A stretch of DNA of 6,180 bases from Opitutia bacterium (GTDB lineage: Bacteria > Verrucomicrobiota > Verrucomicrobiia > Opitutales > Seribacteraceae). The notes beneath the pieces were generated by a model. The model ran no database searches. It was given only the letters and a program-made list of their open reading frames with translations, and had not been told where the DNA came from. The translations under genes were made by a program, and so were the position numbers. This document shows, piece by piece, positions 1 through 5,758 of this stretch (position 1 is the stretch's first letter; each line of letters begins with the position of its first letter). The DNA lies in assembly GCA_018695085.1 (NCBI GenBank), contig JABHOU010000153.1:1-6180 (forward strand), given 5' to 3'.

Positions 1-264
1 GACCCGATCCTCGATCACCTTGCCGCCATATCAGTCGGAGTATACCGAAACCGCTGCGTACTCGACCTCGACTACCCAGAGGACCGAGACGCCTCCGTCG
101 ACGCAAACGTCGTCATGACGGGCTCCAGCGAATTCGTCGAAGTGCAATCCGCCGGAGAGGAAGCCACTTATACCCGCTCCCAACTCGATGAACTTCTCAC
201 GCTTGCCGAAAAAGGCATCGGGGAACTCGTCGACAAGCAAAAGACAGTTCTGACCCCGCAATAA
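1..264 (+). CDS. rph: RNase PH, C-terminal fragment (cut by window start)
   Basis: An open frame runs from base 1 to a TAA at 262-264 and gives the last 87 residues of a longer protein. The translation carries the RNase PH C-terminal pattern: AAISVG (fragment residues 8-13), the acidic stretch DLDYPED (22-28), then VDANVVMTGSSEFVEVQ (33-49), and a final helix around ELLTLAEKGIGELV. RNase PH is a cytoplasmic phosphorolytic 3'-to-5' exoribonuclease. It uses inorganic phosphate to trim tRNA precursor 3' ends and structured RNA, and works as a hexameric ring. The aspartates of the acidic stretch belong to the conserved phosphate/metal site region of the family. The N-terminal two thirds lies outside the window, so start and completeness cannot be judged. 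The tail ends soon after the last helix, as is usual. No T-rich terminator hairpin follows the stop. Confidence 0.93.
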   Translation, partial: DPILDHLAAISVGVYRNRCVLDLDYPEDRDASVDANVVMTGSSEFVEVQSAGEEATYTRSQLDELLTLAEKGIGELVDKQKTVLTPQ

Positions 265-406
265 TCGATTACCCACACTGCGACCGACGCTTCCGGAAAC
301 AGTCAAGTATTCTTCTACGCCATACACTCCTTTCGGAATTCATAATCACCGGCCTGTTTTCAAGGGTTGCCGGCACTGCCTTGGGAACTTACTCCTTTCA
401 GTCAAC
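265..406. other. Intergenic gap between rph and the porin gene
   Basis: This 142-bp stretch has no convincing gene. It holds a -10-like CATAAT at 341-346 without a good -35 partner, a possible stem CCGGC (349-353) / GCCGG (369-373) with a 15-nt loop and no following T-run, and a 9-bp direct repeat ACTCCTTTC at 326-334 and 391-399. Any of these could belong to a promoter or leader for the porin gene, but none is strong enough to call. There is no purine-rich ribosome binding site just before the porin ATG at 407. Confidence 0.4.
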
Positions 407-1729
407 ATGCGAGCTTTCTTGAAATGCATTAAAGGACTTGGTCACCAAAGGCTGGTATTGCTTGCTTTGGGAACCCTTGCATCGACAACGGGTCCGACAC
501 TTCAAGCTCAGATCGACCTTTCTGCCGACCTGCGCTACCGGGCCACTCTTTTCGAGGATTACGGACTTTACGAAAAGAACAGGATGGGCACCGACTCCTC
601 CGAACTGGAGCACGAGTTCCGGGCCGACCTCTCCTTGACCAAGGAGCGCCATCTTCTGGAACTTCGCCTGGGTCGCCGCATAATCGACGAAGCCGAGTTC
701 AAGCACCCCCCCGAGGAAGACGTTCATCGCATCCATCAAGCCTACTTGGATTTTTCACTTCCGGGTTCGGACACCCTGAACCTTCGTGTGGGCAGACAAG
801 AGTTGAGCTACAATCGAGGCATCTTGATCGATGGGGACGACTGGGACATGGAAGGAAACAGTTTCGATGCCCTGAAGTTTTATCGAGACGGATCAACTTG
901 GGATCTGGACGTCCTTTACGGACAATTGGCAAAGGATCGTCACAACCGACTTGCGGGTATTAACCTGGAAAGAACTTCTCCCACCCGAACAATCAACGAG
1001 TTCTACTTCTGGTACTTCGGCATAGGAGACGAACAGGACAGCTTGCCCCTCAGCGGAAATCCCGAACTGGAGGTCTACGACTTCGGCACGCGAATGGAAG
1101 GCAAGCTTTCGAGACCTCTCTTCTACCATTGGATGGTCAACTACCAGACGGGCAAGATGAAGGCAGGCGGGGCCAAGGATCTGCAAGCCTACAACCTCGT
1201 CGCCAACTTGGACTATTTCGTGGATCACTCCGTGGTGAGAAACGTCGGCATCGAGTACTCCCTGTCATCCGGTGACGACAGCGACACGACCGGACGACAC
1301 GAAACCTTTATCCCCCCCTTTGCCAACAGACACGTTCGCTCCGGAGCAATGGATTGGATGAGCATGATGAATGCGGAGATGATCACCCTGTATATGTTTG
1401 CCGACGTTCACCCGAAAGTGGAGGCCCTGATTGAGTTTCACCAATTCTACCTACATTCGCAGGATTCCGCATGGTACGTTGCCGATCTTTCTCCAGCATG
1501 GTGGTGGGGTTCGAACGATTGGCCGGGTACAACAGATGCCAGCAAGGACATCGGTTCCGAACTGGATTTGCACTTGAAATTCGGAAAGGATCCTAATCGT
1601 GTTTTCACTGCTGGATACTCCCTCTTTTTTCCTGGAAAACTCATTGCGGATTGGAGTGAATCGCACTGGGGATGGGGACAAAAGGACACCACCCAATGGG
1701 CTTACGTCCAGACTGAATTCAAATTTTAG
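407..1729 (+). CDS. Alginate-export-family outer-membrane beta-barrel porin
   Basis: This 440-residue protein resembles the alginate_exp (AlgE-like) family of outer-membrane porins. Residues 1-34 look like a Sec signal peptide: basic N-region with Lys/Arg, a hydrophobic core near 16-25, and cleavage around LQA-Q (34/35). The mature part is rich in alternating polar/apolar strands with aromatic residues. It carries the family-like run RVGRQELSY (127-135), a Trp-containing loop near W146, and SFDALKF (152-158). It ends in Phe (QTEFKF), the usual barrel-assembly signal. Members form channels for anionic polysaccharides or small solutes. The substrate here is unknown, and no alginate or exopolysaccharide synthesis genes are in the window, so alginate export itself is not supported. 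The ATG at 407 has no obvious Shine-Dalgarno, but it gives a sensible signal peptide and there is no better in-frame start upstream. The stop overlaps the ribosome binding site of the next gene. Confidence 0.85.
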   Translation: MRAFLKCIKGLGHQRLVLLALGTLASTTGPTLQAQIDLSADLRYRATLFEDYGLYEKNRMGTDSSELEHEFRADLSLTKERHLLELRLGRRIIDEAEFKHPPEEDVHRIHQAYLDFSLPGSDTLNLRVGRQELSYNRGILIDGDDWDMEGNSFDALKFYRDGSTWDLDVLYGQLAKDRHNRLAGINLERTSPTRTINEFYFWYFGIGDEQDSLPLSGNPELEVYDFGTRMEGKLSRPLFYHWMVNYQTGKMKAGGAKDLQAYNLVANLDYFVDHSVVRNVGIEYSLSSGDDSDTTGRHETFIPPFANRHVRSGAMDWMSMMNAEMITLYMFADVHPKVEALIEFHQFYLHSQDSAWYVADLSPAWWWGSNDWPGTTDASKDIGSELDLHLKFGKDPNRVFTAGYSLFFPGKLIADWSESHWGWGQKDTTQWAYVQTEFKF

Positions 1730-1733
1730 GAGG
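1728..1733 (+). promoter_or_regulatory. Shine-Dalgarno of the FecR-haem gene, overlapping the porin stop codon
   Basis: The sequence TAGGAGG (1727-1733) combines the porin's TAG stop (1727-1729) with a perfect AGGAGG ribosome binding site, five bases before the ATG at 1739. A ribosome terminating on the porin sits directly on this site, so translational coupling or reinitiation is likely. It is the strongest ribosome binding site in the window and fixes the start of the downstream gene. Confidence 0.85.
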
Positions 1734-1738
1734 AAACC

Positions 1739-2380
1739 ATGCGAAAACACTTTGCGATATTTGCCCTTTTGCTCAGCTCCTTTGCCAGCCTTCTTGGACA
1801 GGCGGGAAAAGGATCCGTGGTCGAAGTCGTCATCGGAAAAGCCGAATACAAATCGGGCGACCAAGTCCTGCCCGTGACAAAAGGCATCTCCATTAAAGAC
1901 GGTGACACCATCGTCACGGACCTCGGGCAAATGGTGATCCTTCGTCTGGAAAACGGCGGTCAGCTCGTGGTGTACGAGAAAAGCGAGATGACCATGAAGT
2001 CTAAGGAGGGAGACGCCGCCAAGTCCATTCTCGATCTGGATACCGGTTTTCTCTGGGTGCGCGTGCCCAAGCTGAAGAAGGGTTCATCCTTCAGCGTAGA
2101 TATGCCGGGCGCCTCCGCGGGGATTCGCGGAACTGCCTTCAGCGCATCCGTTACGGAAAAAAAGGAAAGTCAAGTCTGCGTTTGCGAAGGAGAAGTGAAG
2201 GTGACCAACCCCAAGGGAGAGGAAGCCACTTTGAAACAAGGCCAACTGCTCAAGGTCGACTCCAACGCGCCCATGGGGAAACCGGGAAGAGACCTAAAGT
2301 TTCTCAAGCATCCCGTCAAAAGTACCCTAACCTGCCTAAACTGCCACCAAGGCGGTTATTCGCGGGACGGTTTATACTAG
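1739..2380 (+). CDS. Secreted FecR-domain protein with C-terminal CxxCH haem-c motif
   Basis: This 213-residue protein begins with a signal peptide: MRKH, then a hydrophobic core (residues 5-19), with cleavage probably near G20-A22. There is no lipobox Cys. Residues about 50-155 form a FecR-type beta domain: IKDGDTIVTD (52-61), a strand with LRLENGGQLVVYEKSEM (68-84), LDLDTGFLWVRVP (98-110), the hallmark PGASAGIRGTAFS (123-135), and CEGEVKV (149-155). In classical FecR this domain is the periplasmic part of a membrane-anchored sigma regulator. Here there is no cytoplasmic anti-sigma part and no transmembrane helix after the signal, so it is an exported stand-alone domain. The tail contains CLNCH (199-203), a c-type haem attachment motif, ten residues from the end. 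Two further cysteines (C147, C149) sit in the domain's last strand. It is paired with the upstream porin by the overlapping stop/ribosome binding site. Domain assignment is firm; haem binding is inference from the motif plus export. Confidence 0.85.
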   Translation: MRKHFAIFALLLSSFASLLGQAGKGSVVEVVIGKAEYKSGDQVLPVTKGISIKDGDTIVTDLGQMVILRLENGGQLVVYEKSEMTMKSKEGDAAKSILDLDTGFLWVRVPKLKKGSSFSVDMPGASAGIRGTAFSASVTEKKESQVCVCEGEVKVTNPKGEEATLKQGQLLKVDSNAPMGKPGRDLKFLKHPVKSTLTCLNCHQGGYSRDGLY

Positions 2381-2428
2381 AAACAACCCCGCAAACATCG
2401 GCGTCCGCACTGTTTCTGCAAAAACAAT

Positions 2429-2457
2429 TTGCACAGATAGTGCATATACACTATGTT
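2429..2457 (+). promoter_or_regulatory. Possible sigma70-type promoter giving a leaderless transcript
   Basis: TTGCAC (2429-2434) and TATGTT (2452-2457) are separated by 17 bases, the ideal spacing for -35 and -10 elements. Each matches the consensus at four positions. The predicted transcription start would fall on or next to the ATG at 2463, so the mRNA would be leaderless. This agrees with the lack of a well-placed ribosome binding site there. The match is modest and could be chance. Confidence 0.3.
2430..2454. repeat. Two overlapping inverted repeats, possible operator
   Basis: The first inverted repeat is TGCAC-AGATA-GTGCA (2430-2444), perfect 5-bp arms with a 5-base spacer. The second is ATAGTG-CATATA-CACTAT (2437-2454), perfect 6-bp arms around a near-symmetric centre, so 16 of 18 positions are symmetric. 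They share 2437-2444 and lie between the promoter-like -35 and -10 elements. That placement would suit a repressor or activator operator. As RNA, the two would be mutually exclusive stems. Confidence 0.4.
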
Positions 2458-2462
2458 GGTGG

Positions 2463-2711
2463 ATGTCATTAGTTTGTCTGGTTCTTTTCCTGCTGTTAAT
2501 GCCCGCTCTTTATTTCTTCGTTCTCAACTTGGGATCGGGAAGTATTGAATATTGCCCAAACTGCGGGAGCAGAAATTCAAACGACGCCGAGCATTGCGAA
2601 AAATGCAGGCAGTACCAGCCTGCAGACGACCTCTCCGAGAACTACTGGCTTTGGGCGATTGGTAGTGGGTGTTGCTTGCTGGCCATGATCGGGTGGATCA
2701 CCTCGCAGTGA
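2463..2711 (+). CDS. Small zinc-ribbon membrane protein, function unknown
   Basis: This 82-residue protein has a hydrophobic segment at residues 2-21, a compact zinc ribbon CPNCG (31-35) and CEKC (45-48) with ten residues between the inner cysteines, and a second hydrophobic segment at about 61-79. The four cysteines C31, C34, C45 and C48 are positioned to bind one zinc ion. I do not recognise a named family. Small zinc ribbons fused to membrane helices are common in bacteria, usually without a known role. Two additional cysteines (C70, C71) lie in the second helix. The ribbon would sit in the loop between the two helices; which side of the membrane it faces is not determined. The ATG at 2463 is preceded directly by GGTGG with no spacer, a poor ribosome binding site. 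The gene lies 82 bp after the FecR-haem gene and 61 bp before the MotA-like gene on the same strand. Confidence 0.75.
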   Translation: MSLVCLVLFLLLMPALYFFVLNLGSGSIEYCPNCGSRNSNDAEHCEKCRQYQPADDLSENYWLWAIGSGCCLLAMIGWITSQ

Positions 2712-2761
2712 TAAACTTTTCCCTTTTGGTACCGCCTTCTCACAAAATCAACGATTACGAC

Positions 2762-2767
2762 AGGAGA
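2762..2767 (+). promoter_or_regulatory. Shine-Dalgarno of the MotA-like gene
   Basis: AGGAGA lies five bases before the ATG at 2773. It is a good ribosome binding site and supports this start. Confidence 0.75.
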
Positions 2768-2772
2768 ATACA

Positions 2773-3252
2773 ATGAATGAAGAAATAACACTGGATTCCA
2801 AGTTCAACCCACTGGATACCATTCTGCGGACTTCGGGCATCGTAGGTTTCGTTTACGTTGTGTTCGGCGGCTTTGCCTTGGCGGGAGGAAATCCTATCTG
2901 GCTTATACATCCCGCGGAAATGGCAATTGTATTTGGGGTCACCTTCTGCGGCTTGCTTTCCACCCATCAAGTGAATTTCCTCGCCTATATTCCCAAGGCG
3001 ATCATGGCATGCGTAATAAAACCGGAACCCAATCGGGAGTATTGCCAAATATCCGAAAGCGGCAGGCGATATGCGGCCTGCGGTGGCGGCTTGGCCGTAA
3101 TGCTGGGAATCATCAACACCATGTCCAATCTGGAAGACCCTGAAATGATCGGAAGAAAAGTCGCTGCAGCCATGTCCGGGGTGGTCATTGCCGTCTTGAT
3201 CTCGCAAGGTCTATTCGTATACCTGCGTCACTCGTTTGCCGAGAAAAAGTAA
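2773..3252 (+). CDS. Mini MotA-like four-helix membrane protein
   Basis: This 159-residue protein has four predicted membrane segments, at about residues 20-38, 47-64, 102-117 and 129-151. The order and local sequence resemble MotA/TolQ/ExbB proton-channel subunits: IHPAEMAIVFG (45-55) resembles the start of MotA helix 2, and NLEDPEMIG (119-127) matches the segment between MotA helices 3 and 4 that holds the conserved proline (P123 here). A normal MotA is about 250-295 residues, with a large cytoplasmic loop between helices 2 and 3 and a long C-terminal tail. Here the loop is only about 35 residues and the tail about eight, so the torque-generating part is missing. By eye, the conserved channel threonines of helices 3 and 4 appear replaced (V109; S135/G136). 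No MotB, TolR or ExbD partner is nearby. It is therefore probably not a flagellar stator. The family relation is inferred from short motifs and topology; it could be an unrelated small membrane protein. Confidence 0.6.
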   Translation: MNEEITLDSKFNPLDTILRTSGIVGFVYVVFGGFALAGGNPIWLIHPAEMAIVFGVTFCGLLSTHQVNFLAYIPKAIMACVIKPEPNREYCQISESGRRYAACGGGLAVMLGIINTMSNLEDPEMIGRKVAAAMSGVVIAVLISQGLFVYLRHSFAEKK

Positions 3253-3272
3253 GGGGTCCTCAATTTCACACT

Positions 3273-3304
3273 TGGCTACCGATTCATACTTTTTTCGGAA
3301 GCCA
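3273..3304. terminator. Hairpin between convergent genes, possible weak terminator
   Basis: GGCTACCGA (3274-3282) pairs with TCGGAAGCC (3295-3303) with one A-A mismatch, and T3273/A3304 extends the stem by one pair. The loop is 12 bases and T-rich. It sits in the 52-bp gap between the MotA-like stop (3252) and the minus-strand GH13 stop (3305), so it could end transcription from both sides. There is no T-run after the stem on either strand, so intrinsic termination would be weak. Confidence 0.35.
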
Positions 3305-5674
3305 TTAAGTAATAGTCCACATCGCAGAGGAGGTTGAGGGTAGGCAAAGGGAACCGGTCTTGCGGGCAAAGTCATCTTGAAGACCTTGCGTTGATACTTT
3401 CTCCGAATCTGCGACAAGGACGGGTTTTCCGAATTGCTCTGGAATTACAGGCAAAAAGACATCTTTATTGGCTGAAGGGTTGACAGCAAATAAGAGGCGA
3501 GCGGAACCTGCGGAGCGGTCGGTGTTGATGAGGAGGGCTACTGCTTGGCCATCTTTGGATTCGAAGGATTGGTAGTAACTTTGGGGAGGATGCTCGGCAG
3601 GACATAGAAGCTTGCCCACGTCGGACATGCGCAGGGCTATCCAGTCGCGAACGTATGCATGGTGCTCGGAATGTTTTTCCAGAAGAGAATAATCGAGGGC
3701 GTTGAGGTCGCCTCGCAGGTAGGTATTGCGAACCCCTTGCTTAGAACGAAGAAAGTCCTGCCCGGCGGAGAGCATGGGAATCCCAGGAGAGGTCAGCAGA
3801 ACGGCAAGAGCCAGACGATGGCGACGAACGTCGAGCTCAGTAGGATTCGAACCGTTTCGTCGATGCCTTTCAGTGAGACGGTCGACGAAGGCGTAATCGT
3901 CATGCGACTCGAGGTAGTTTACGGTATGGGAGGGCCGACCATTGACACTACCAGGTAAGCCTTGAAGCCAGCGAAGGACTGAAGTTGCGTCACCTTTACC
4001 CTGGGCGTATTCGAGAAGCCCTTCCCTAAGATCGTCTCCCCAGAGAGAATAGGTGGTCTCGCTCATGGCATCGGTAAGGCGTCCCCGAAAACTCCATGGC
4101 TCGGCGATCAGATGCAGGCTGGGCTTTATAGGCAAAAGCTCTCGCTCGATTTCTCGCAGAAGCTCGATGCCAAGCAGTTCGGCAAGGTCGAGACGAAAGC
4201 CGTCTATGTCGAAAGTTCGTACAAGGTACTTCAGGCTGTCGATCACGAGACGGCGAGCGGCGGGTGAATCCGACCTGAGGTCGTTGCCACAACCGCTGTG
4301 GTTGGTGAGCCGACCGAACTTGTCGGTGGCGAAATAGAGCCCCTTGTCAATACGGGCCAGATGGTTCGGCACTCCGACGTGGTTGTAGACTACGTCGAGA
4401 ATAACCACCATTCCCTTGTCGTGGAAGGCCGAGATGACTTTTTGAAATTCTCTAATGCCGGATGCTTGCTCGGGGTTTAACGAATAGTGAGAGGCGGGAG
4501 CGAAGAAATTGACAGGCATGTAGCCCCAAAAGTATTCGTCGGGGGTCTCGGCATCAGGCTCGAGAACGGGCTGGAGTTCCACGGCATTGGCTCCAAGTTG
4601 GGACAGGTAGCAATCGTCCGAGCGGATCCACTTGGCGAGACCGGCAAAGCCGAGTCGCTCGGACGAGGTCAGGTCGAGAGAAGCCTTTGCGAGCAAGTCG
4701 CGAAGGTGAGCCTCGACGATCACGAGGTCTTCACGAGCAGGAGCAGCAAAAGGCTCGGGAATGGATGCCCCGACAGTCCGAGAATCTAAAACGATGCCAG
4801 GACCAGTTGGCCCAACGCATGCAAGGGCGTAAGGATCCAGCACTTGGACGGATTGATTGAAATCGGTGCAAGTCTCTTCATTGGAGCCTCCCACTTGGTA
4901 GGCATAGAACCATCCGGAAAGGTCGTTGGGCAAGTTGATCTCCCAAGCTCCAGATTCATCCATGCCCAGAGAATGTTTTTCGCTAGGGAAGGAGGGAAGA
5001 TTATCAGAGAGGTGAACAGTCACCTCGTTCGCCCTCGGGGCAAAGAGTCGAAAGCGGGTTTCCCCTGACTCCACGCGCACACCGAACCAACCTTCGGGAA
5101 TGAGCCGTCTTGTCAATTCTCCCATGGTTTCGGCGGCAAAGTCGGGAGGAATGGAAAAACGAAGAAGATCCCGGATGGAACGATCCTTTCGAAAAATGAA
5201 ATTTCTCGCCCCTGGCATAGATTGCTCGACGTTCGGAGCTTCGTCGGGTGGGTTTAGCCACACCCCATCTTCATTTATAAATTTGAACGGAAAAGGAGCC
5301 AGTCTCGCCATTTCCACCCAAGGTTTCTCAAGGCCGAGAAGTCCGTCTTCCCGAGGAGTCAAAAGCCAATCATCGTTACCGCTGGCCTTTTCCCATTTGT
5401 TGAAAGGGCCTGCCAAGTAAGCTTTGGTTTCGGAACGAAGCAAGAAAGGGTAAAGGCTAGGCTCGATAAGGAACAATGCTTGATCCCCTACGCGAGCATA
5501 ACCACAAAGAGACCCACGCTCGGTTGGCGATAGCGGGGAAAACTCACCTACCCCATCATCTGCCTTCCATTCCGATGGGAAATCAGAAATGGGTTCGCCA
5601 TCCCAATCACTATCGAGAGCCACTAGCCCGCAATCACGAGATTCCCGCCAAATCCGCAAAACCTTATTTGCCAT
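3305..5674 (-). CDS. GH13 pullulanase/isoamylase-type glycogen-debranching enzyme
   Basis: A 789-residue protein is read from the ATG at 5674; a TTG start at 5686 would add four residues (numbering below uses that 793-residue form). Residues about 86-150 (AYLAGPFNKW, then FKFINEDGVW) look like a CBM48/AMPK-type glycogen-binding module. A second CBM48 module, typical of debranching enzymes, spans about 200-290 (RFRLFAPRANEVTVHL). The TIM barrel follows: VEAHLRD (324-330), FWGYMPVNFFAP (386-397), region I DVVYNH (431-436), region II GFRLD with nucleophile D500, region III AEPW with acid/base E529, and region IV ESHDD with D596. All three catalytic acids are present. It should hydrolyse alpha-1,6 branches of glycogen or starch-derived glucans. 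There is no signal peptide, so it acts in the cytoplasm. The signature after the first barrel strands differs from canonical YNWGYDP of type I pullulanases, and AEPW is closer to isoamylase/GlgX, so the exact subfamily is open. No ribosome binding site is evident. Confidence 0.88.
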   Translation of the reverse strand: MANKVLRIWRESRDCGLVALDSDWDGEPISDFPSEWKADDGVGEFSPLSPTERGSLCGYARVGDQALFLIEPSLYPFLLRSETKAYLAGPFNKWEKASGNDDWLLTPREDGLLGLEKPWVEMARLAPFPFKFINEDGVWLNPPDEAPNVEQSMPGARNFIFRKDRSIRDLLRFSIPPDFAAETMGELTRRLIPEGWFGVRVESGETRFRLFAPRANEVTVHLSDNLPSFPSEKHSLGMDESGAWEINLPNDLSGWFYAYQVGGSNEETCTDFNQSVQVLDPYALACVGPTGPGIVLDSRTVGASIPEPFAAPAREDLVIVEAHLRDLLAKASLDLTSSERLGFAGLAKWIRSDDCYLSQLGANAVELQPVLEPDAETPDEYFWGYMPVNFFAPASHYSLNPEQASGIREFQKVISAFHDKGMVVILDVVYNHVGVPNHLARIDKGLYFATDKFGRLTNHSGCGNDLRSDSPAARRLVIDSLKYLVRTFDIDGFRLDLAELLGIELLREIERELLPIKPSLHLIAEPWSFRGRLTDAMSETTYSLWGDDLREGLLEYAQGKGDATSVLRWLQGLPGSVNGRPSHTVNYLESHDDYAFVDRLTERHRRNGSNPTELDVRRHRLALAVLLTSPGIPMLSAGQDFLRSKQGVRNTYLRGDLNALDYSLLEKHSEHHAYVRDWIALRMSDVGKLLCPAEHPPQSYYQSFESKDGQAVALLINTDRSAGSARLLFAVNPSANKDVFLPVIPEQFGKPVLVADSEKVSTQGLQDDFARKTGSLCLPSTSSAMWTIT

Positions 5675-5758
5675 GCAATGCAACAATAGCCATGAACCAA
5701 TCTCGACAACCGAAAAATCTTTGCGGATAGGTTATAGAAATATAGTATTGGAAAAAAA
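5675..5758. promoter_or_regulatory. Divergent promoter region between the GH13 gene and mnmA
   Basis: This 84-bp AT-rich gap must hold the starts of both divergent genes unless they are read from farther away. On the minus strand, TATAAC (5736-5731) is a good -10 with a T-rich stretch 17 bases upstream as a poor -35. On the plus strand, TATAGT (5741-5746) is a good -10, but the nearest -35-like TTGCGG (5721-5726) is only 14 bases away. The two -10-like boxes are five bases apart, so the promoters could compete. Element assignment is tentative. Confidence 0.35.

Larger units (their letters stand above)
2381..2462. other. Short intergenic region with promoter-like and palindromic sequence
   Basis: This 82-bp gap separates the FecR-haem gene from the zinc-ribbon gene. 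The first half shows no T-run terminator. The second half holds the palindromes and the promoter-like pair listed separately, so the downstream genes may have their own transcription start. Confidence 0.4.

Noticed and set aside
349..373. Stem CCGGC/GCCGG as an rph terminator
   Set aside because: The stem has five base pairs, the loop is 15 bases and no T-run follows; it lies 85 bp beyond the rph stop.
326..399. 9-bp direct repeat ACTCCTTTC at 326-334 and 391-399
   Set aside because: Two short pyrimidine-rich copies are not enough to argue for a regulatory repeat.
407..1729. Alginate biosynthesis and export locus
   Set aside because: Only the porin family matches. No polymerase, epimerase, lyase or acetylation gene is present in the window.
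1451..1930. Long minus-strand open frame of 159 codons
   Set aside because: It runs antisense across the junction of two well-supported plus-strand genes (porin and FecR-haem), shows no recognisable domain, and reads as a shadow of their codon use.
154..2231. A 16-base exact repeat GGAGAGGAAGCCACTT at 154-169 (rph) and 2216-2231 (FecR-haem gene)
   Set aside because: Both copies are in frame and encode Gly-Glu-Glu-Ala-Thr in unrelated proteins, with no flanking similarity. Chance with shared codon preference is the simplest explanation.
1739..2380. Classical FecI/FecR/TonB-receptor signalling locus
   Set aside because: The FecR-like protein lacks a cytoplasmic anti-sigma part and membrane anchor, no sigma factor is adjacent, and the upstream barrel has no TonB box or plug domain.
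2755..3207. Minus-strand open frame of 150 codons opposite the MotA-like gene
   Set aside because: The plus-strand frame has a good ribosome binding site, four membrane segments and family-like motifs; the antisense frame has none of these.
2773..3252. Flagellar stator gene motA
   Set aside because: The torque loop and C-terminal tail are missing, there is no motB neighbour, and no other motility gene is in the window.
5675..5686. TTG start for the GH13 gene at 5686
   Set aside because: It adds only four residues without a ribosome binding site; the ATG at 5674 is the simpler choice, although neither start is well marked.
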